From assembly GCF_006442205.1 (NCBI RefSeq), contig NZ_VFVR01000002.1, forward strand, positions 930,001 through 994,000: a stretch of DNA of 64,000 bases, in the 5' to 3' direction. A model generated the notes under the pieces. That model did no database searches and was not told where the DNA came from. It saw nothing but the letters and a program-made list of their open reading frames with translations. Source of the stretch: Mesorhizobium sp. B2-3-12 (GTDB lineage: Bacteria > Pseudomonadota > Alphaproteobacteria > Rhizobiales > Rhizobiaceae). This document shows positions 1 through 10,302 of this stretch, piece after piece. Position numbers and translations under genes: made by a program. Every line of letters begins with the position of its first letter. Positions within the stretch are counted from its first letter, which is position 1.

Positions 1-3000
1 GCGGCACCAACGCCGATGTCAGCTTCGGCACCACGACGGTGACGATGGGAGCGGGCGCCAACCAGGCGGGCATCGACTTCAGCGGTTCATCGACCACGGC
101 TGATTTCGGCGTGACCACGATCACCGGCAACGGTGACCTCACCTCGCGCGGCATCGACCTGTCGTCGACGACGGGCAACAAGACCATCACCTTCCTGGCC
201 GGCTCCAGCATCAGCAACGCCGGCGTCGGCGTCGAACTGGCATCGGATCACTCGACCGCGACTTCGGCCAACGCCAATTTCACCTTCGGCGACGGCACCT
301 CCGCCAATGGGCTGCAATCCTCCATCACTGCGGCGGCGGGCGGCTACACCGTCAACACGGTCGGGCTCGATCCGGCGCTCGGCAATTATAATTTCAACGA
401 CGTGTTCTTCACCGGCAGTGCCAATCTTGCCTTGGCTGCCGGCGGTGTCATCATGGTCTCGCAGACGGGCGGCGTCATCAACGCCGGCACGGACGGGCTC
501 AGCGCCAATGTGGCCACGGTCACGGCTGCCGAGGCCGATGCGATGACCGGCACGCTGAGCTTTGCCTTTGTCGGCACCGTCGATCTCAGCGGCACGCCGT
601 TCACGCTCGATGCGGGGCAGTCGATCGTCGGCTTCGGCAACGGTTCCTCCATCGTGACGTCCGGCACTATCCAGCCGGTGAATGTCCAGGGCAATCTCGG
701 CGCCACGGGCGCGACCGTCACCGGCAATGAGGGCGTTGTCATGAGCACGGGCAGCGATACGCTGCATCTGCTCGGCGGCAACCAGGTGAAGGACACCGCT
801 TTCGATTTCAGCGGCGGCAGCGGCTCGGTCTTCACCATCGACTCGAGCGCGGCAACCTTCGACAACACTGGCGGCATCGTCATCAACGGCGTTACGGTCA
901 GCAATGTCGCCGTCGGCCAGACAGCGTTCAAGGTCGACGGCGCTACCGGCACTATCGGCAATGTCTCAATCACCAACAACAACATCAACGTCGCCGGCAC
1001 GCTGCTCGATGCCAATGGCGGCAACGGCGACATCACGGTCACGCGCGGTACCCTGCCCAACAGCGGGCCGGCCGGCACGCTGACCGGCGGCGGCATCACG
1101 ATCGCCAACCGCACCGGCGGCACGGTCGATTTCACCGACCATGTGACAGTCGACGGCAATGGCGTGTCGCTGACCAACAACACCGGTGCCGCGATCACCT
1201 TCGCCGACGTGGACATCACCACCAACGGGTCGACGGCCTTCACCGCCACTGGAGGCGGCACGATCAAGGTCGACGCCGGAACGATCAATGCCACGAACGC
1301 GCAAGCGGCGGCGCTCGACGGCGTCACGGCCGACATTCATTTCACGTCGACGAGTGCCACGTTCGGCGGCGGCAACGGCATCGACCTGCAGAATCTCGGC
1401 GGCACGGCTGATTTCGGCACCGGTACGCTGACCAACACCGGTTCGGACACGTCCTTCAATGTCGGCTCGACCACCGCCGCCAGCGGCGGCACTGCAGCCA
1501 TGTCCTACAGTGGCACGATTGCCACCAACGGCACGGGCGCCGCGGTCTCGATCCAGAGCATGACTGCCGGCTCGGTGACCCTGTCGGGCAATTTGACCGA
1601 CAACAATGCGGCCGCCGGCGGCAACATTTTCGTTGCCGGCAACGATTCCACCACCATCACCTTCTCGGGCACGACCAAGCAAATCAGCTCGGGCGCGGCC
1701 GACGGTGTCAATCTCGGCCTCCCCGGCGGTTGGCCGCTGGGCACGCCGACTCCCAACACGAACTCGGCCATCAACTTCACCAATGGCGGCCTCGACATAA
1801 CGACGACGACAGGCGCGGGCTTCATAGCCATTGGCGACCTCGGCTCCTCGACCTTTACCGTCATCGGCAGCGGCAACAAGATCAATTCCGGTGGCGACGG
1901 TCTGCTGGTGAACGGCGCCGATGTCGGCGCCGGCGGTGTCACCTTCGACAGCATCTCGGCGGTATCCACAAGCGCCAACGGCGGCGGCGCTGGCGTGTTC
2001 CTGTCAGGCATGACCCTCGCGGGCGATGTCAACATCGGCGGCCTGACCGATACCGGGTATATCGGCGCCTCGCTGTCCGGCCTGTTCGGCACCGGCGTGG
2101 TCAATTTCACCGGCACGACCGATCTCGACACCAGCTACGAAGGGTTCGAGATCAGCGGCCAGGTCGGCACCATAAACATCGCCAATGTCGCCGGGTCCAC
2201 CCTGACCATCGATGGCAGCCAGGTCGGCCTTGCGCTGGCCGTCCTGCAGACCGGGACCGTCAATGTCGGCGGCAATGGCGGCGTTGCCAGCATCGGGGCG
2301 ACGACAAGCACCACCGGCTCGGCCATCAGCCTCTCCGGCGGCAACGACCTTATCAATGCGACGCTGAACTACAACGGTTCGATCAAGGTCGATACGGGCT
2401 CGGTGCTGCAAGCCAGCGGCGACTGGACCCATTTGACCATGAGGGGTTCGGTCGTTTCGACCACGGCATCGACGGCCTTCGACTTCTTTGGCCATGCCGA
2501 CGGCATATACGATATTTCCAGCACCATCGATCACAGCGGCGGCACAGGTGTTTCCATCGGCGGCTCGGCCAACGGCACGGTCACCTTCTCGGGCACGTCG
2601 AAGATGTTCGACACCGGCGCCAACGATGCCATCTACAAGGCACCAGCGTACGTGCCGGATCCGCAGAGCCAAGGCACGCTCAACTTCACCAATGGCGGCC
2701 TCGTCATCACCACCACCAGCGGCGCCGGCTTCACCGCCAGCACTTTCGGTCCGGGCACGGTCAGCGTCACCGGCGACGGCAACACCATCACCACCGGCAC
2801 AGGCACCGCGCTGAAGCTGGGCGACGCGACAGCGATCGTGGCGGGGGCGACAGGCGCGACGGTTGGCGTGGATGGCATCAAGTTCGATTCGATCTCGGCC
2901 ACCGGCGCGGCCACTGGCATTTCGCTCAACAATGTCAGCGGCGGCGCGCTCGATCTCGGCACGGTCAACCTGCAAGGCATCACCGGCGCCGGCGTCCAGA

Positions 3001-6000
3001 TCTCCGGCGCGCTCGGCTCGACGCTTGATTTCACCAGCCTCAATGTCGGGCTTGCTGCCGACAACGCCATCGGCCTCGATCTCAACGGCGCCGCGCTCGG
3101 CGCCAGCACCATCACGGCAGGCGATTTCGACGTCGATGGCGGCAGCTTCGCCGGCACGATCGGCATCGACATGGCCGGCACGACCGGCACCGGCACGATC
3201 CAGCTCGGCGACCTCGTCAACAGCAATCCGGCAGGCCAGACCTCGAAGATCGAAAATGTCGGCTATGGCGTCCAGTTCTCCAGCGCCACCAACGCCAAGC
3301 TGGTGTTCGGCGACGGCCAGGGGCCGGCCGAATCGACGATCGCCACCACTGGCGGCCAGGTCATTCACGCCACCGATAGTTTGCCGACCAATGGCGACTA
3401 CAATTTCAACGACGTCATCTTCTCCGGCGACACGTCGAACCTTTCCAGCTCGATCTCCTATTACTATGTCGACAACACCGTTGACGGCACCGACGACGGC
3501 ACGCGCGCCCATCCAGGCACGATCGCCGGCGCGCTTGCCTCGTCGGCACAGGTCATCGTGCTGGTCAACAATGGCGGCACCATAACAGGCGGCACCACGC
3601 TCACCCTGGCCGATGGCCAGGCCCTGGTCGGCTTCCGCGACGGCGGCACCGTCGATCTGGCAACGCTCGGCTTCACCGCCGGCGGCGCGCCGAGTGCCTT
3701 CCAATTCACCACCATCACCGCCGGCGGCACGACGGTGACCGATCCCACCGGCAACGGCGCGGTGACGCTGACGACGATGGCTGCCGAGGCGACGGTAACG
3801 CTCACCGGCACCAACGGCATCAGCGGCGTGGTGATCGGCAATGGCGGCGGCGGCGCTGGCATCATCGGCACCAACATAGCCGGCTTGACCTTGCTCAACA
3901 GCACGGTTCGCGGCGGCATCGGCGTACCCGCCGTGTCGATCACGTCGAACACAGTGACCAATCTGGCACTGTCCAACCTGACCTTGAAATCCGGTACGGG
4001 CGCGGCGGCCCTGTCGATCGACGGTACGGGCGGCACGACCACGATCACCCGCTTCGACGGCCTGACCATCGAAGGTGGCGCCGGGTCGGGGTCCGGCATC
4101 GCCATCAACACCGCGACGTTCGACGCGACGCCCGGCGGCGCCATCAATCCGGTCAACGGCGGCAACTCGACCGTCGGCACCGCCGCGGCCCGCGTCAATG
4201 GCAACGGCATTTCGCTGACCCAGGTGTCGGGCGAACTCGATTATGGCACGCTGAACATCGCCAATGACGGCGGCACCGGCCTGCTCGTCGATACCAAGGG
4301 CCCGCCAGCCACCATCTTCACGCTCAACAGCAGCGGCGGTTCGGTCGACACGACAAACGGCACCGCCCTCAATCTCGACCCGCTGACGGTCGGCATGACG
4401 CTGGACAGCGTCACCGCCACCGGCGGCGCGAGCGGCATCATCTTCGACGGCGTGGCGGGCGCCTTCACCGTCACCGGCGCCACCAGCATCTCCGGCACGT
4501 CTGGCGCCGGCATCAGCGCCATCAACACCAACGCCGGCACCTTCACCTTCAACACGGTGACGGTGGACAACACCAGCTCGACGGGCGGCGGCATCGGCTG
4601 GGCGTCAGGCACGCTCACGGTCAGCGGCCTCGCCGACATCAACACGACGAGCGGCGCCGGCCTGTCGCAGACGGGTGGCACGACCAGCTTCACCGGCGGC
4701 CTGACCCTGGACACCACGTCCGGCGACGGTTTCTTCGTCACCACTGGCGCCGCCGTGACCGTCACGGGCGCGACAAACACGGTGACGACGGCAACCGGCC
4801 GCATCGTGTCGATGCAGACCGCGACCATCGGAGCCGGTGGTGTGACGTTCGACGCGCTGACGGCGACGGGCACTGTCAGCGGCGGTCCCGGGGTGCAGAT
4901 ATCCGGAGTCTCGGGCGGCGCATTCAACGGCGGCGATGTCTCCATCGCCGGGTCCTCCAACAACGCGATCACGGTCCAGAACAGCACCTCCTCGACTGTC
5001 AATTTCGACAGCGCCGTCGTCAGTGGCGCCACCTTAAACGGCATCGACATCAACGGTGGCGTGACCGGCACGGTGACTTTCGGCACGGTGACGATAAACA
5101 ATACTGGCGCGTCCGGCGTGCGCCTGCTGAACACATCGGGCACTGTCAACATCAATGGGGGCTCGATCGGCGCGACCAACGATCCGACGGGCATCGGCGT
5201 CGAGGTCTCGAACGGTGCCGCCACCTTGAACATCGCGGCCTCGGTCACCAAGACCAGTGCCGGCAAGATCGTCGACATCTCGGGCGTCACCGGCGGCACA
5301 GTCACATTGTCGGGCAAAGTCAGCGCCACCGGCGGGTTCGACAATGGCATCTCCGTCACGGGCAACAGCGGCGGCACGTTCAATTTCAGCGGCGCCAACA
5401 ACACGCTCACCACCGGCGCCAATGCGGCAGTGAACCTGGCGACCAGCACCGGCGCCACCACCAACTTCGGCGGCGGCGGGCTGGCGATCACCACCACGTC
5501 GGGCGCCGGCTTCAGCGCCACGACTGGCGGAACCGTCAGCGTCACCGGCGCCGGCAACACCATTTCGACCGGCACCGGCACCGCGCTGACCCTCACCGGC
5601 GTCACGGCCGGCGCCGGCGGCGTCAACTTCAATACCGTTTCGACCACCAATGCGGCGACCGGCATTTCACTGGCCAATGTCGCCTCGTCCGGCGGTGGCG
5701 CCATCGCGCTCGGCACGGTCAACCTGCAAGGCATCACCTCGGTCGGCGTCGATGTTGCCGCCGTGCTGAATGCCGCGCTCTCCTTCAACTCGCTTGCCAT
5801 TGGCCTCAACAGCTCCACCGCGACCGCCTTCGACCTCAGCGGTGCGACCATCAACGCGGCGATCACCGCCAACGATTTCGATGTGACCAATGCCGCCGCC
5901 GGCGCGGGTACATCGATCGGCGTCAACCTGAGCGGCGCCACGGGGGGCCAGACGGTGCGGCTCGGCGACGCTGTGGTCGGCGGCAACAGTTCCAGCATTG

Positions 6001-9000
6001 CCGGCGTCAATACCGGCGTGTTGCTCAACACAGCGACGAACCTTGGCTTCATATTTGGCGACGGCGAGTCCGCGACGGATCAGAATTCGACCATAAGCGC
6101 CAATGTCGGCATCGACGCCTCCAACGCGCCGACGCTGGGAACCTACAATTTCAAGGACGTGACCTTCCAGGCGAGCCCCGGCAAAGGCTTCGGCATCGGC
6201 AAGATCTATTTCGTCGGCGCCAGCGCGACCGGCAATGGCAGCGGCAATGACCAGAACAATCTGACGACATTGACTGGCGCGGAGTTCCAGGCCGGGCCAA
6301 ACGACATCATCGTCCTCGTCAACAATGGCGTCATCACCGCGGCGGGCGGCGACAACTCGCTGACACTGCTGGCCGGCGAACAGGTGCGCGGCTTCGGCAA
6401 CGGCAACATCAACCTGGCGCTGACGGTGCCGTCGACGATCCAGCTCGCCAGCAACAACGTCTCGATCGCCGACCAGACCGGCGGCGGCGCGGCGACGCTG
6501 ACAAGCACGGATGGTAGCAGCATCATCAAGCTGGGCCTTACCGGCAACAACATCATCGACGGATTCATCATCGATGGCGACGACGGCGCCGGCCTAAATG
6601 CCGGGATCGGCATCAGCGGCTCCGGCACGGCGAACGCCACGATCAGCAACATGACGATCAGGAACGTCACCGCCGCCAATATCGACTTCGGCACCAATGC
6701 GGCCGGCACCACGACGCTGACCAATCTCTCGCTGATCACGAGTTCGACAGCGACCGGCATCAAGTTTGGCGCAGCCTCCGGAACTGTCAACGCCACCAAT
6801 GTCGACACGACGGGCGGCAGCGGCCTGTCCGTCATCGGCGGCAATGCGGCGTTCAACTTCGACAGCGCGAGCTCGGTCACCAGCGTTACCGGCACCGCGG
6901 TCAGCATCACCAACCGAAGCGGCGGCAGCTTCGGCTTTGCCGGCGCGGTGACGTCGGGCGTCGGCGGCAGCGGCATCGCCATCTCGGGCGCGACGGCGGC
7001 CAACACAGTCAGCTTCACCGGCGCCGTCACCCACAACAACAGCACCGGCACCGCCGTCTCGATCAACAATGGCGGCCAGGCTTCGACCGTCAGCTTTGCC
7101 AACCTCGTGATCGCGACGGGCGGTTCCAACACCGCCTTCACCGCCACCAATGGCGGCACGGTCAATGTCACCACCGGCTCGATCAATGCGACTGCCGCCC
7201 AGGCGATCAACCTCAACGGCATCGCGGCCGGCATCAATTTCACCTCCACCAGTTCGGGCGGCGGCGCCAACAACGTTTCGCTGGCCAACGTCTCCGGTAC
7301 AGTAAGCCTCGGGACCGGCGCGCTCAGCGGCGCCTCGGGCAATGCGTTCAATGTCAGCGGCGGTAACGCGACCATCAGCTACGGCGGCACCATCGCCAAG
7401 ACGAGCGCCGGCAACGTCGTCAGTGTATCGTCCCATACCGGCGGCACGACCACCTTCAGCGGAGCCATTTCGGCGACGAGCTCGAGCGGTGGCATAGCGC
7501 TCAGCAACAACACCGGCGCGATCATCAATTTCACCAACACGCTGACGCTGACCGGCAGCAATGTCGCCGGCTTCAGCGCGACGGGCGGCGGCACGATCAG
7601 CGCCAATGGCACCGGCAGCATCATCAGTTCGGGTACCGCGACAGCGCTCAATGTGACCGGCACGACCATCGGCGGAGCAGGCATGACCTTCCGCAGCATT
7701 TCGTCCAACGGCGCCGCCAACGGCATCGTACTCAACAATACGGGCACCGCTGGCGGGCTGACGGTGACGGGCGATGGCGGCGGCGCCAACAACGGCTCCG
7801 GCGGCATCATCCAGAATTCGACAGGCGACGGCATCAGCCTCACCAACACCCAGGATGTCCATCTCGCCTATATGAATCTTACCAACAATCTGGGCGATGG
7901 CATCGGCGGCTCGGGCATCAACGGCTTCGTGCTGAACCGGCTAAACATCTCCGGCAACGGCAGCGATGCGGCGACGGACGAGTCCGGCATCAACATCACG
8001 CAGCTGACCGGAACCGCCTCGAACGGAGCGCATGCGACGTCGATCAGCAATTCGGTGATCAGCAACAACAACGAGTTCGAGATTCAGATCTCCAACTCGT
8101 CGGGCACTTTGACGAACCTCGTGTTCAACAACAACACGATCTCCAGCAACGGCCTGCCGATCAACGGCAATGCCTCCTCGCAGCACGGCAACCTGGTCAA
8201 CTTCCTTGGCACGGGATCGTCGACGATGGGGATCACTGTCACGGGCGGCAGCTTCACCGGCAATTGGAATGCTGCCTCTCCGCCCGCTACGATCACGGGC
8301 ACCGGCCTGTTCGCCAACTCGGGCGGCACCAGCATGACGGTGAATGTCTCCGGGGCGACGTTCACGAACAATAATGCGGGCGTCGACGTGTCGACCGATC
8401 CGGTGTCGACATCGCTCACCTTCGACATCGAGAACAACACGTTCATCGGGTCGCGTTCTACGGCGATCAACCATTTCGACAATGGCAACGGGCCATTCAC
8501 CCGTACGGTCAACGGCACGATCAAGAACAACACTATCGGCGACAACGCCGTGACCAATTCGGGCGCCCTGCTCGGCAACGGCATCACCATTCAGAACGAA
8601 GGTGCTATCAACGGCAAGTATCTGATCGACGGCAATAAGATTTATCAGATCGCAACGGCCCCAGGCATCAGCGTCAATGTCGGCCTTGGCGGTTTGGCTA
8701 CGGGCGGCGGTGAGACCGACGTCACCATCACCAACAACACGTTCGACCATATGAATGGCAGCCGCGCGATCACCATCCAAGACAACCAGGATGCGAGCTT
8801 CGGGCCGTTCCCGACGATCTGGGCCAATGTTCAGGGGAACTCTTTTGCGAACGTTGCCGGCCAGGCCGGCAACGGGCAGTTCATGCGCATAAGGCAGCTC
8901 GCCGGCACGGTGAAGGTGACGCAGGGCGCGGCAACAGCCGGCAACACCGCGACTGAACTTGACAATGCAAATGGCTCAATCGATCCAACAAAGTTCAACA

Positions 9001-9065
9001 TCTCTGGGACGGTGACATTCTCCGCGGGCATCGCGCCGTTGCCGACAACCAACCCCTTGCCTTGA
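1..9065 (+). CDS. Giant repetitive beta-helix surface protein, 5' end outside window
   Basis: The reading frame is open from the first bases and ends at TGA 9063-9065, so more than 3000 residues are visible and the N-terminus and any signal peptide are missing. The protein is almost entirely Gly, Thr, Ser, Asn, Ala, Val and Ile in short beta-strand-like units, as in right-handed beta-helix adhesins. It contains three large modules. Each is marked by a Y-N-F-(N/K)-D-V element (codons starting at 387, 3399 and 6144); modules two and three then carry a V-L-V-N-N-G element and all three a G-(F/Q)-x-x-G-type turn. Smaller units such as G-G-L-x-I-T-T-T-(S/T)-G-A-G-F recur near 1783, 2695 and 5480. 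The last 1.2 kb has N-N-T-containing coils typical of pectate-lyase-like helices. The C-terminus ends in a Pro-rich tail with no beta-barrel translocator. A surface or secreted role is inferred; the export route is unknown. Confidence 0.85.
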   Translation, partial: GTNADVSFGTTTVTMGAGANQAGIDFSGSSTTADFGVTTITGNGDLTSRGIDLSSTTGNKTITFLAGSSISNAGVGVELASDHSTATSANANFTFGDGTSANGLQSSITAAAGGYTVNTVGLDPALGNYNFNDVFFTGSANLALAAGGVIMVSQTGGVINAGTDGLSANVATVTAAEADAMTGTLSFAFVGTVDLSGTPFTLDAGQSIVGFGNGSSIVTSGTIQPVNVQGNLGATGATVTGNEGVVMSTGSDTLHLLGGNQVKDTAFDFSGGSGSVFTIDSSAATFDNTGGIVINGVTVSNVAVGQTAFKVDGATGTIGNVSITNNNINVAGTLLDANGGNGDITVTRGTLPNSGPAGTLTGGGITIANRTGGTVDFTDHVTVDGNGVSLTNNTGAAITFADVDITTNGSTAFTATGGGTIKVDAGTINATNAQAAALDGVTADIHFTSTSATFGGGNGIDLQNLGGTADFGTGTLTNTGSDTSFNVGSTTAASGGTAAMSYSGTIATNGTGAAVSIQSMTAGSVTLSGNLTDNNAAAGGNIFVAGNDSTTITFSGTTKQISSGAADGVNLGLPGGWPLGTPTPNTNSAINFTNGGLDITTTTGAGFIAIGDLGSSTFTVIGSGNKINSGGDGLLVNGADVGAGGVTFDSISAVSTSANGGGAGVFLSGMTLAGDVNIGGLTDTGYIGASLSGLFGTGVVNFTGTTDLDTSYEGFEISGQVGTINIANVAGSTLTIDGSQVGLALAVLQTGTVNVGGNGGVASIGATTSTTGSAISLSGGNDLINATLNYNGSIKVDTGSVLQASGDWTHLTMRGSVVSTTASTAFDFFGHADGIYDISSTIDHSGGTGVSIGGSANGTVTFSGTSKMFDTGANDAIYKAPAYVPDPQSQGTLNFTNGGLVITTTSGAGFTASTFGPGTVSVTGDGNTITTGTGTALKLGDATAIVAGATGATVGVDGIKFDSISATGAATGISLNNVSGGALDLGTVNLQGITGAGVQISGALGSTLDFTSLNVGLAADNAIGLDLNGAALGASTITAGDFDVDGGSFAGTIGIDMAGTTGTGTIQLGDLVNSNPAGQTSKIENVGYGVQFSSATNAKLVFGDGQGPAESTIATTGGQVIHATDSLPTNGDYNFNDVIFSGDTSNLSSSISYYYVDNTVDGTDDGTRAHPGTIAGALASSAQVIVLVNNGGTITGGTTLTLADGQALVGFRDGGTVDLATLGFTAGGAPSAFQFTTITAGGTTVTDPTGNGAVTLTTMAAEATVTLTGTNGISGVVIGNGGGGAGIIGTNIAGLTLLNSTVRGGIGVPAVSITSNTVTNLALSNLTLKSGTGAAALSIDGTGGTTTITRFDGLTIEGGAGSGSGIAINTATFDATPGGAINPVNGGNSTVGTAAARVNGNGISLTQVSGELDYGTLNIANDGGTGLLVDTKGPPATIFTLNSSGGSVDTTNGTALNLDPLTVGMTLDSVTATGGASGIIFDGVAGAFTVTGATSISGTSGAGISAINTNAGTFTFNTVTVDNTSSTGGGIGWASGTLTVSGLADINTTSGAGLSQTGGTTSFTGGLTLDTTSGDGFFVTTGAAVTVTGATNTVTTATGRIVSMQTATIGAGGVTFDALTATGTVSGGPGVQISGVSGGAFNGGDVSIAGSSNNAITVQNSTSSTVNFDSAVVSGATLNGIDINGGVTGTVTFGTVTINNTGASGVRLLNTSGTVNINGGSIGATNDPTGIGVEVSNGAATLNIAASVTKTSAGKIVDISGVTGGTVTLSGKVSATGGFDNGISVTGNSGGTFNFSGANNTLTTGANAAVNLATSTGATTNFGGGGLAITTTSGAGFSATTGGTVSVTGAGNTISTGTGTALTLTGVTAGAGGVNFNTVSTTNAATGISLANVASSGGGAIALGTVNLQGITSVGVDVAAVLNAALSFNSLAIGLNSSTATAFDLSGATINAAITANDFDVTNAAAGAGTSIGVNLSGATGGQTVRLGDAVVGGNSSSIAGVNTGVLLNTATNLGFIFGDGESATDQNSTISANVGIDASNAPTLGTYNFKDVTFQASPGKGFGIGKIYFVGASATGNGSGNDQNNLTTLTGAEFQAGPNDIIVLVNNGVITAAGGDNSLTLLAGEQVRGFGNGNINLALTVPSTIQLASNNVSIADQTGGGAATLTSTDGSSIIKLGLTGNNIIDGFIIDGDDGAGLNAGIGISGSGTANATISNMTIRNVTAANIDFGTNAAGTTTLTNLSLITSSTATGIKFGAASGTVNATNVDTTGGSGLSVIGGNAAFNFDSASSVTSVTGTAVSITNRSGGSFGFAGAVTSGVGGSGIAISGATAANTVSFTGAVTHNNSTGTAVSINNGGQASTVSFANLVIATGGSNTAFTATNGGTVNVTTGSINATAAQAINLNGIAAGINFTSTSSGGGANNVSLANVSGTVSLGTGALSGASGNAFNVSGGNATISYGGTIAKTSAGNVVSVSSHTGGTTTFSGAISATSSSGGIALSNNTGAIINFTNTLTLTGSNVAGFSATGGGTISANGTGSIISSGTATALNVTGTTIGGAGMTFRSISSNGAANGIVLNNTGTAGGLTVTGDGGGANNGSGGIIQNSTGDGISLTNTQDVHLAYMNLTNNLGDGIGGSGINGFVLNRLNISGNGSDAATDESGINITQLTGTASNGAHATSISNSVISNNNEFEIQISNSSGTLTNLVFNNNTISSNGLPINGNASSQHGNLVNFLGTGSSTMGITVTGGSFTGNWNAASPPATITGTGLFANSGGTSMTVNVSGATFTNNNAGVDVSTDPVSTSLTFDIENNTFIGSRSTAINHFDNGNGPFTRTVNGTIKNNTIGDNAVTNSGALLGNGITIQNEGAINGKYLIDGNKIYQIATAPGISVNVGLGGLATGGGETDVTITNNTFDHMNGSRAITIQDNQDASFGPFPTIWANVQGNSFANVAGQAGNGQFMRIRQLAGTVKVTQGAATAGNTATELDNANGSIDPTKFNISGTVTFSAGIAPLPTTNPLP

Positions 9066-9259
9066 TCAGACGCCGCCCGGCACGGTCAAAATCGAAGCAA
9101 GTGAAAAACTAGCTTGCAAAGCAGTGGAATCGGTTGTTAATGAGTTGCAAGAAGAACTGTTCTTATTAATAGAAAATCTTAGTTACAGGTGGCTTTGGCG
9201 CAGCGGTCGTCTTGCTGTATCAGGTCATATGCTTTGGCGGCGAGCGGTTGGGGGCGGCG

Positions 9260-9772
9260 ATGGCGGAACCATTCCTTTCGGAAATCAGGATCATGTCCTT
9301 CGTGTTTGCGCCCAAGGGTTGGGCCTTGTGCAACGGACAGCTTCTGCCCATCGATCAGAACCAGGCCCTGTTCGCCCTCCTCGGCACGACATTCGGCGGT
9401 GACGGCCGTGTGAACTTTGCCCTTCCCGATTACCGCGGACGCATTCCCATGCATGTCGGCAGTGGCCACACGCTCGGCGAGCGGGGTGGCGAGCAGGCCC
9501 ATACGCTTTCGATATCCGAGTTGCCGACGCATATGCATGTCGCGAACGCGTCCAGCACACAGGGCAACTCGACCAACCCGAATTTTGGCGGCACCGGCAA
9601 TATTCTGGCGAAAGATCCGGGAAATATTTACGGCCCGCCAGGCAATATGGCCGCCTTGAATGCCGGAAGTATCTCCAGCATTGGCGGCAGTCAGGCGCAT
9701 CTGAACATGCAGCCATTCCTGACCGTGAGCTTCTGCATCGCCCTACAGGGCATTTTCCCGTCGGCGAGTTGA
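9260..9772 (+). CDS. Phage tail collar domain protein (Mdp type), copy 1
   Basis: This 170-residue protein belongs to the tail-collar (microcystin-dependent protein, Mdp) family, whose phage relatives sit at tail-fibre or collar positions. The N-terminus has the family's F-A-P-K-G-W-A-L-C-N-G-Q-L-L-P signature, followed by L-G-T-T-F-G-G-D-G and F-A-L-P-D-Y-R-G-R. The C-terminus has H-x-N-x-Q-P-F and ends in I-F-P-S. The frame is open further upstream, but ATG 9260 aligns with the starts of the next two paralogues (M-A-x-P-F/Y), so it was preferred. It is the first of three tandem copies downstream of the giant beta-helix gene. There are no capsid, terminase or sheath genes nearby, so a cell-surface rather than phage role is inferred. 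The exact function is unknown. Confidence 0.88.
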   Translation: MAEPFLSEIRIMSFVFAPKGWALCNGQLLPIDQNQALFALLGTTFGGDGRVNFALPDYRGRIPMHVGSGHTLGERGGEQAHTLSISELPTHMHVANASSTQGNSTNPNFGGTGNILAKDPGNIYGPPGNMAALNAGSISSIGGSQAHLNMQPFLTVSFCIALQGIFPSAS

Positions 9773-9785
9773 GGGGTACGCGGTC

Positions 9786-10289
9786 ATGGCACAACCTTAC
9801 GTTGGCGAGATCAGAATGTTTGCCGGCAATTTTGCCCCGGCGGGCTGGATGTTCTGCGGGGGTCAGCTTTTGCCAATCTCGGAGAACGAGACACTTTTTC
9901 AGCTTATCGGCACCACCTATGGCGGCGACGGTGAGAGCACTTTCGCGCTGCCGGACCTTCGCGGTCGCGCTGCCGTGCATCAGGGCAACAGCTTTATCCT
10001 TGCCCAGACCGGCGGCACCGAAGAGACGACCCTTACCATCTCGGAGATACCCGGGCATTCGCATGCGTTTCTGGGGAACACAGGCAATGGATCACAGGCT
10101 TCGCCGCAGAACAACGTTCTCGCAAGCTCGACCCTGGTCAGGCCCTATGCCCAGGAAACGGCTGACGCCAATATGGCGACGTCGGCCGTGTCCTCGATTG
10201 GCGGTAGCCAGCCGCATACAAATTTTCAGCCTTATCTGTGCGTGAATTTCATTATCTCACTGTTCGGCATTTTCCCGTCGCAGACCTGA
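9786..10289 (+). CDS. Phage tail collar domain protein (Mdp type), copy 2
   Basis: This 167-residue tail-collar family protein is the second of three tandem paralogues. It carries the N-terminal G-E-I-R-M-F-A-G-N-F-A-P-A-G-W stretch, C-G-G-Q-L-L-P, and L-I-G-T-T-Y-G-G-D-G, followed by F-A-L-P-D-L-R-G-R. The C-terminus has H-T-N-F-Q-P-Y and closes with F-G-I-F-P-S-Q-T. ATG 9786 follows a GAGGGG ribosome binding site by about 10 bases and lies 13 bases after the previous stop. The region between the conserved ends (about residues 75-135) differs from the neighbouring copies, which fits a variable ligand-facing part, although this is inference. The three genes are probably co-transcribed. Confidence 0.88.
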   Translation: MAQPYVGEIRMFAGNFAPAGWMFCGGQLLPISENETLFQLIGTTYGGDGESTFALPDLRGRAAVHQGNSFILAQTGGTEETTLTISEIPGHSHAFLGNTGNGSQASPQNNVLASSTLVRPYAQETADANMATSAVSSIGGSQPHTNFQPYLCVNFIISLFGIFPSQT

Positions 10290-10302
10290 AGAGGGACCCG
10301 TC

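Noticed and set aside
87..7862. Long open frames on the minus strand of the giant gene (for example 386-1336, 4241-6052, 6206-7375, 6594-7862)
   Set aside because: They mirror the repeated GC-rich codons of the plus-strand gene, have Pro/Val/Ala- or Arg/Asp-rich sequences and no family features.
1..9065. A CRISPR array suggested by repeated DNA
   Set aside because: The repeats are coding, of varied length and without fixed spacers.
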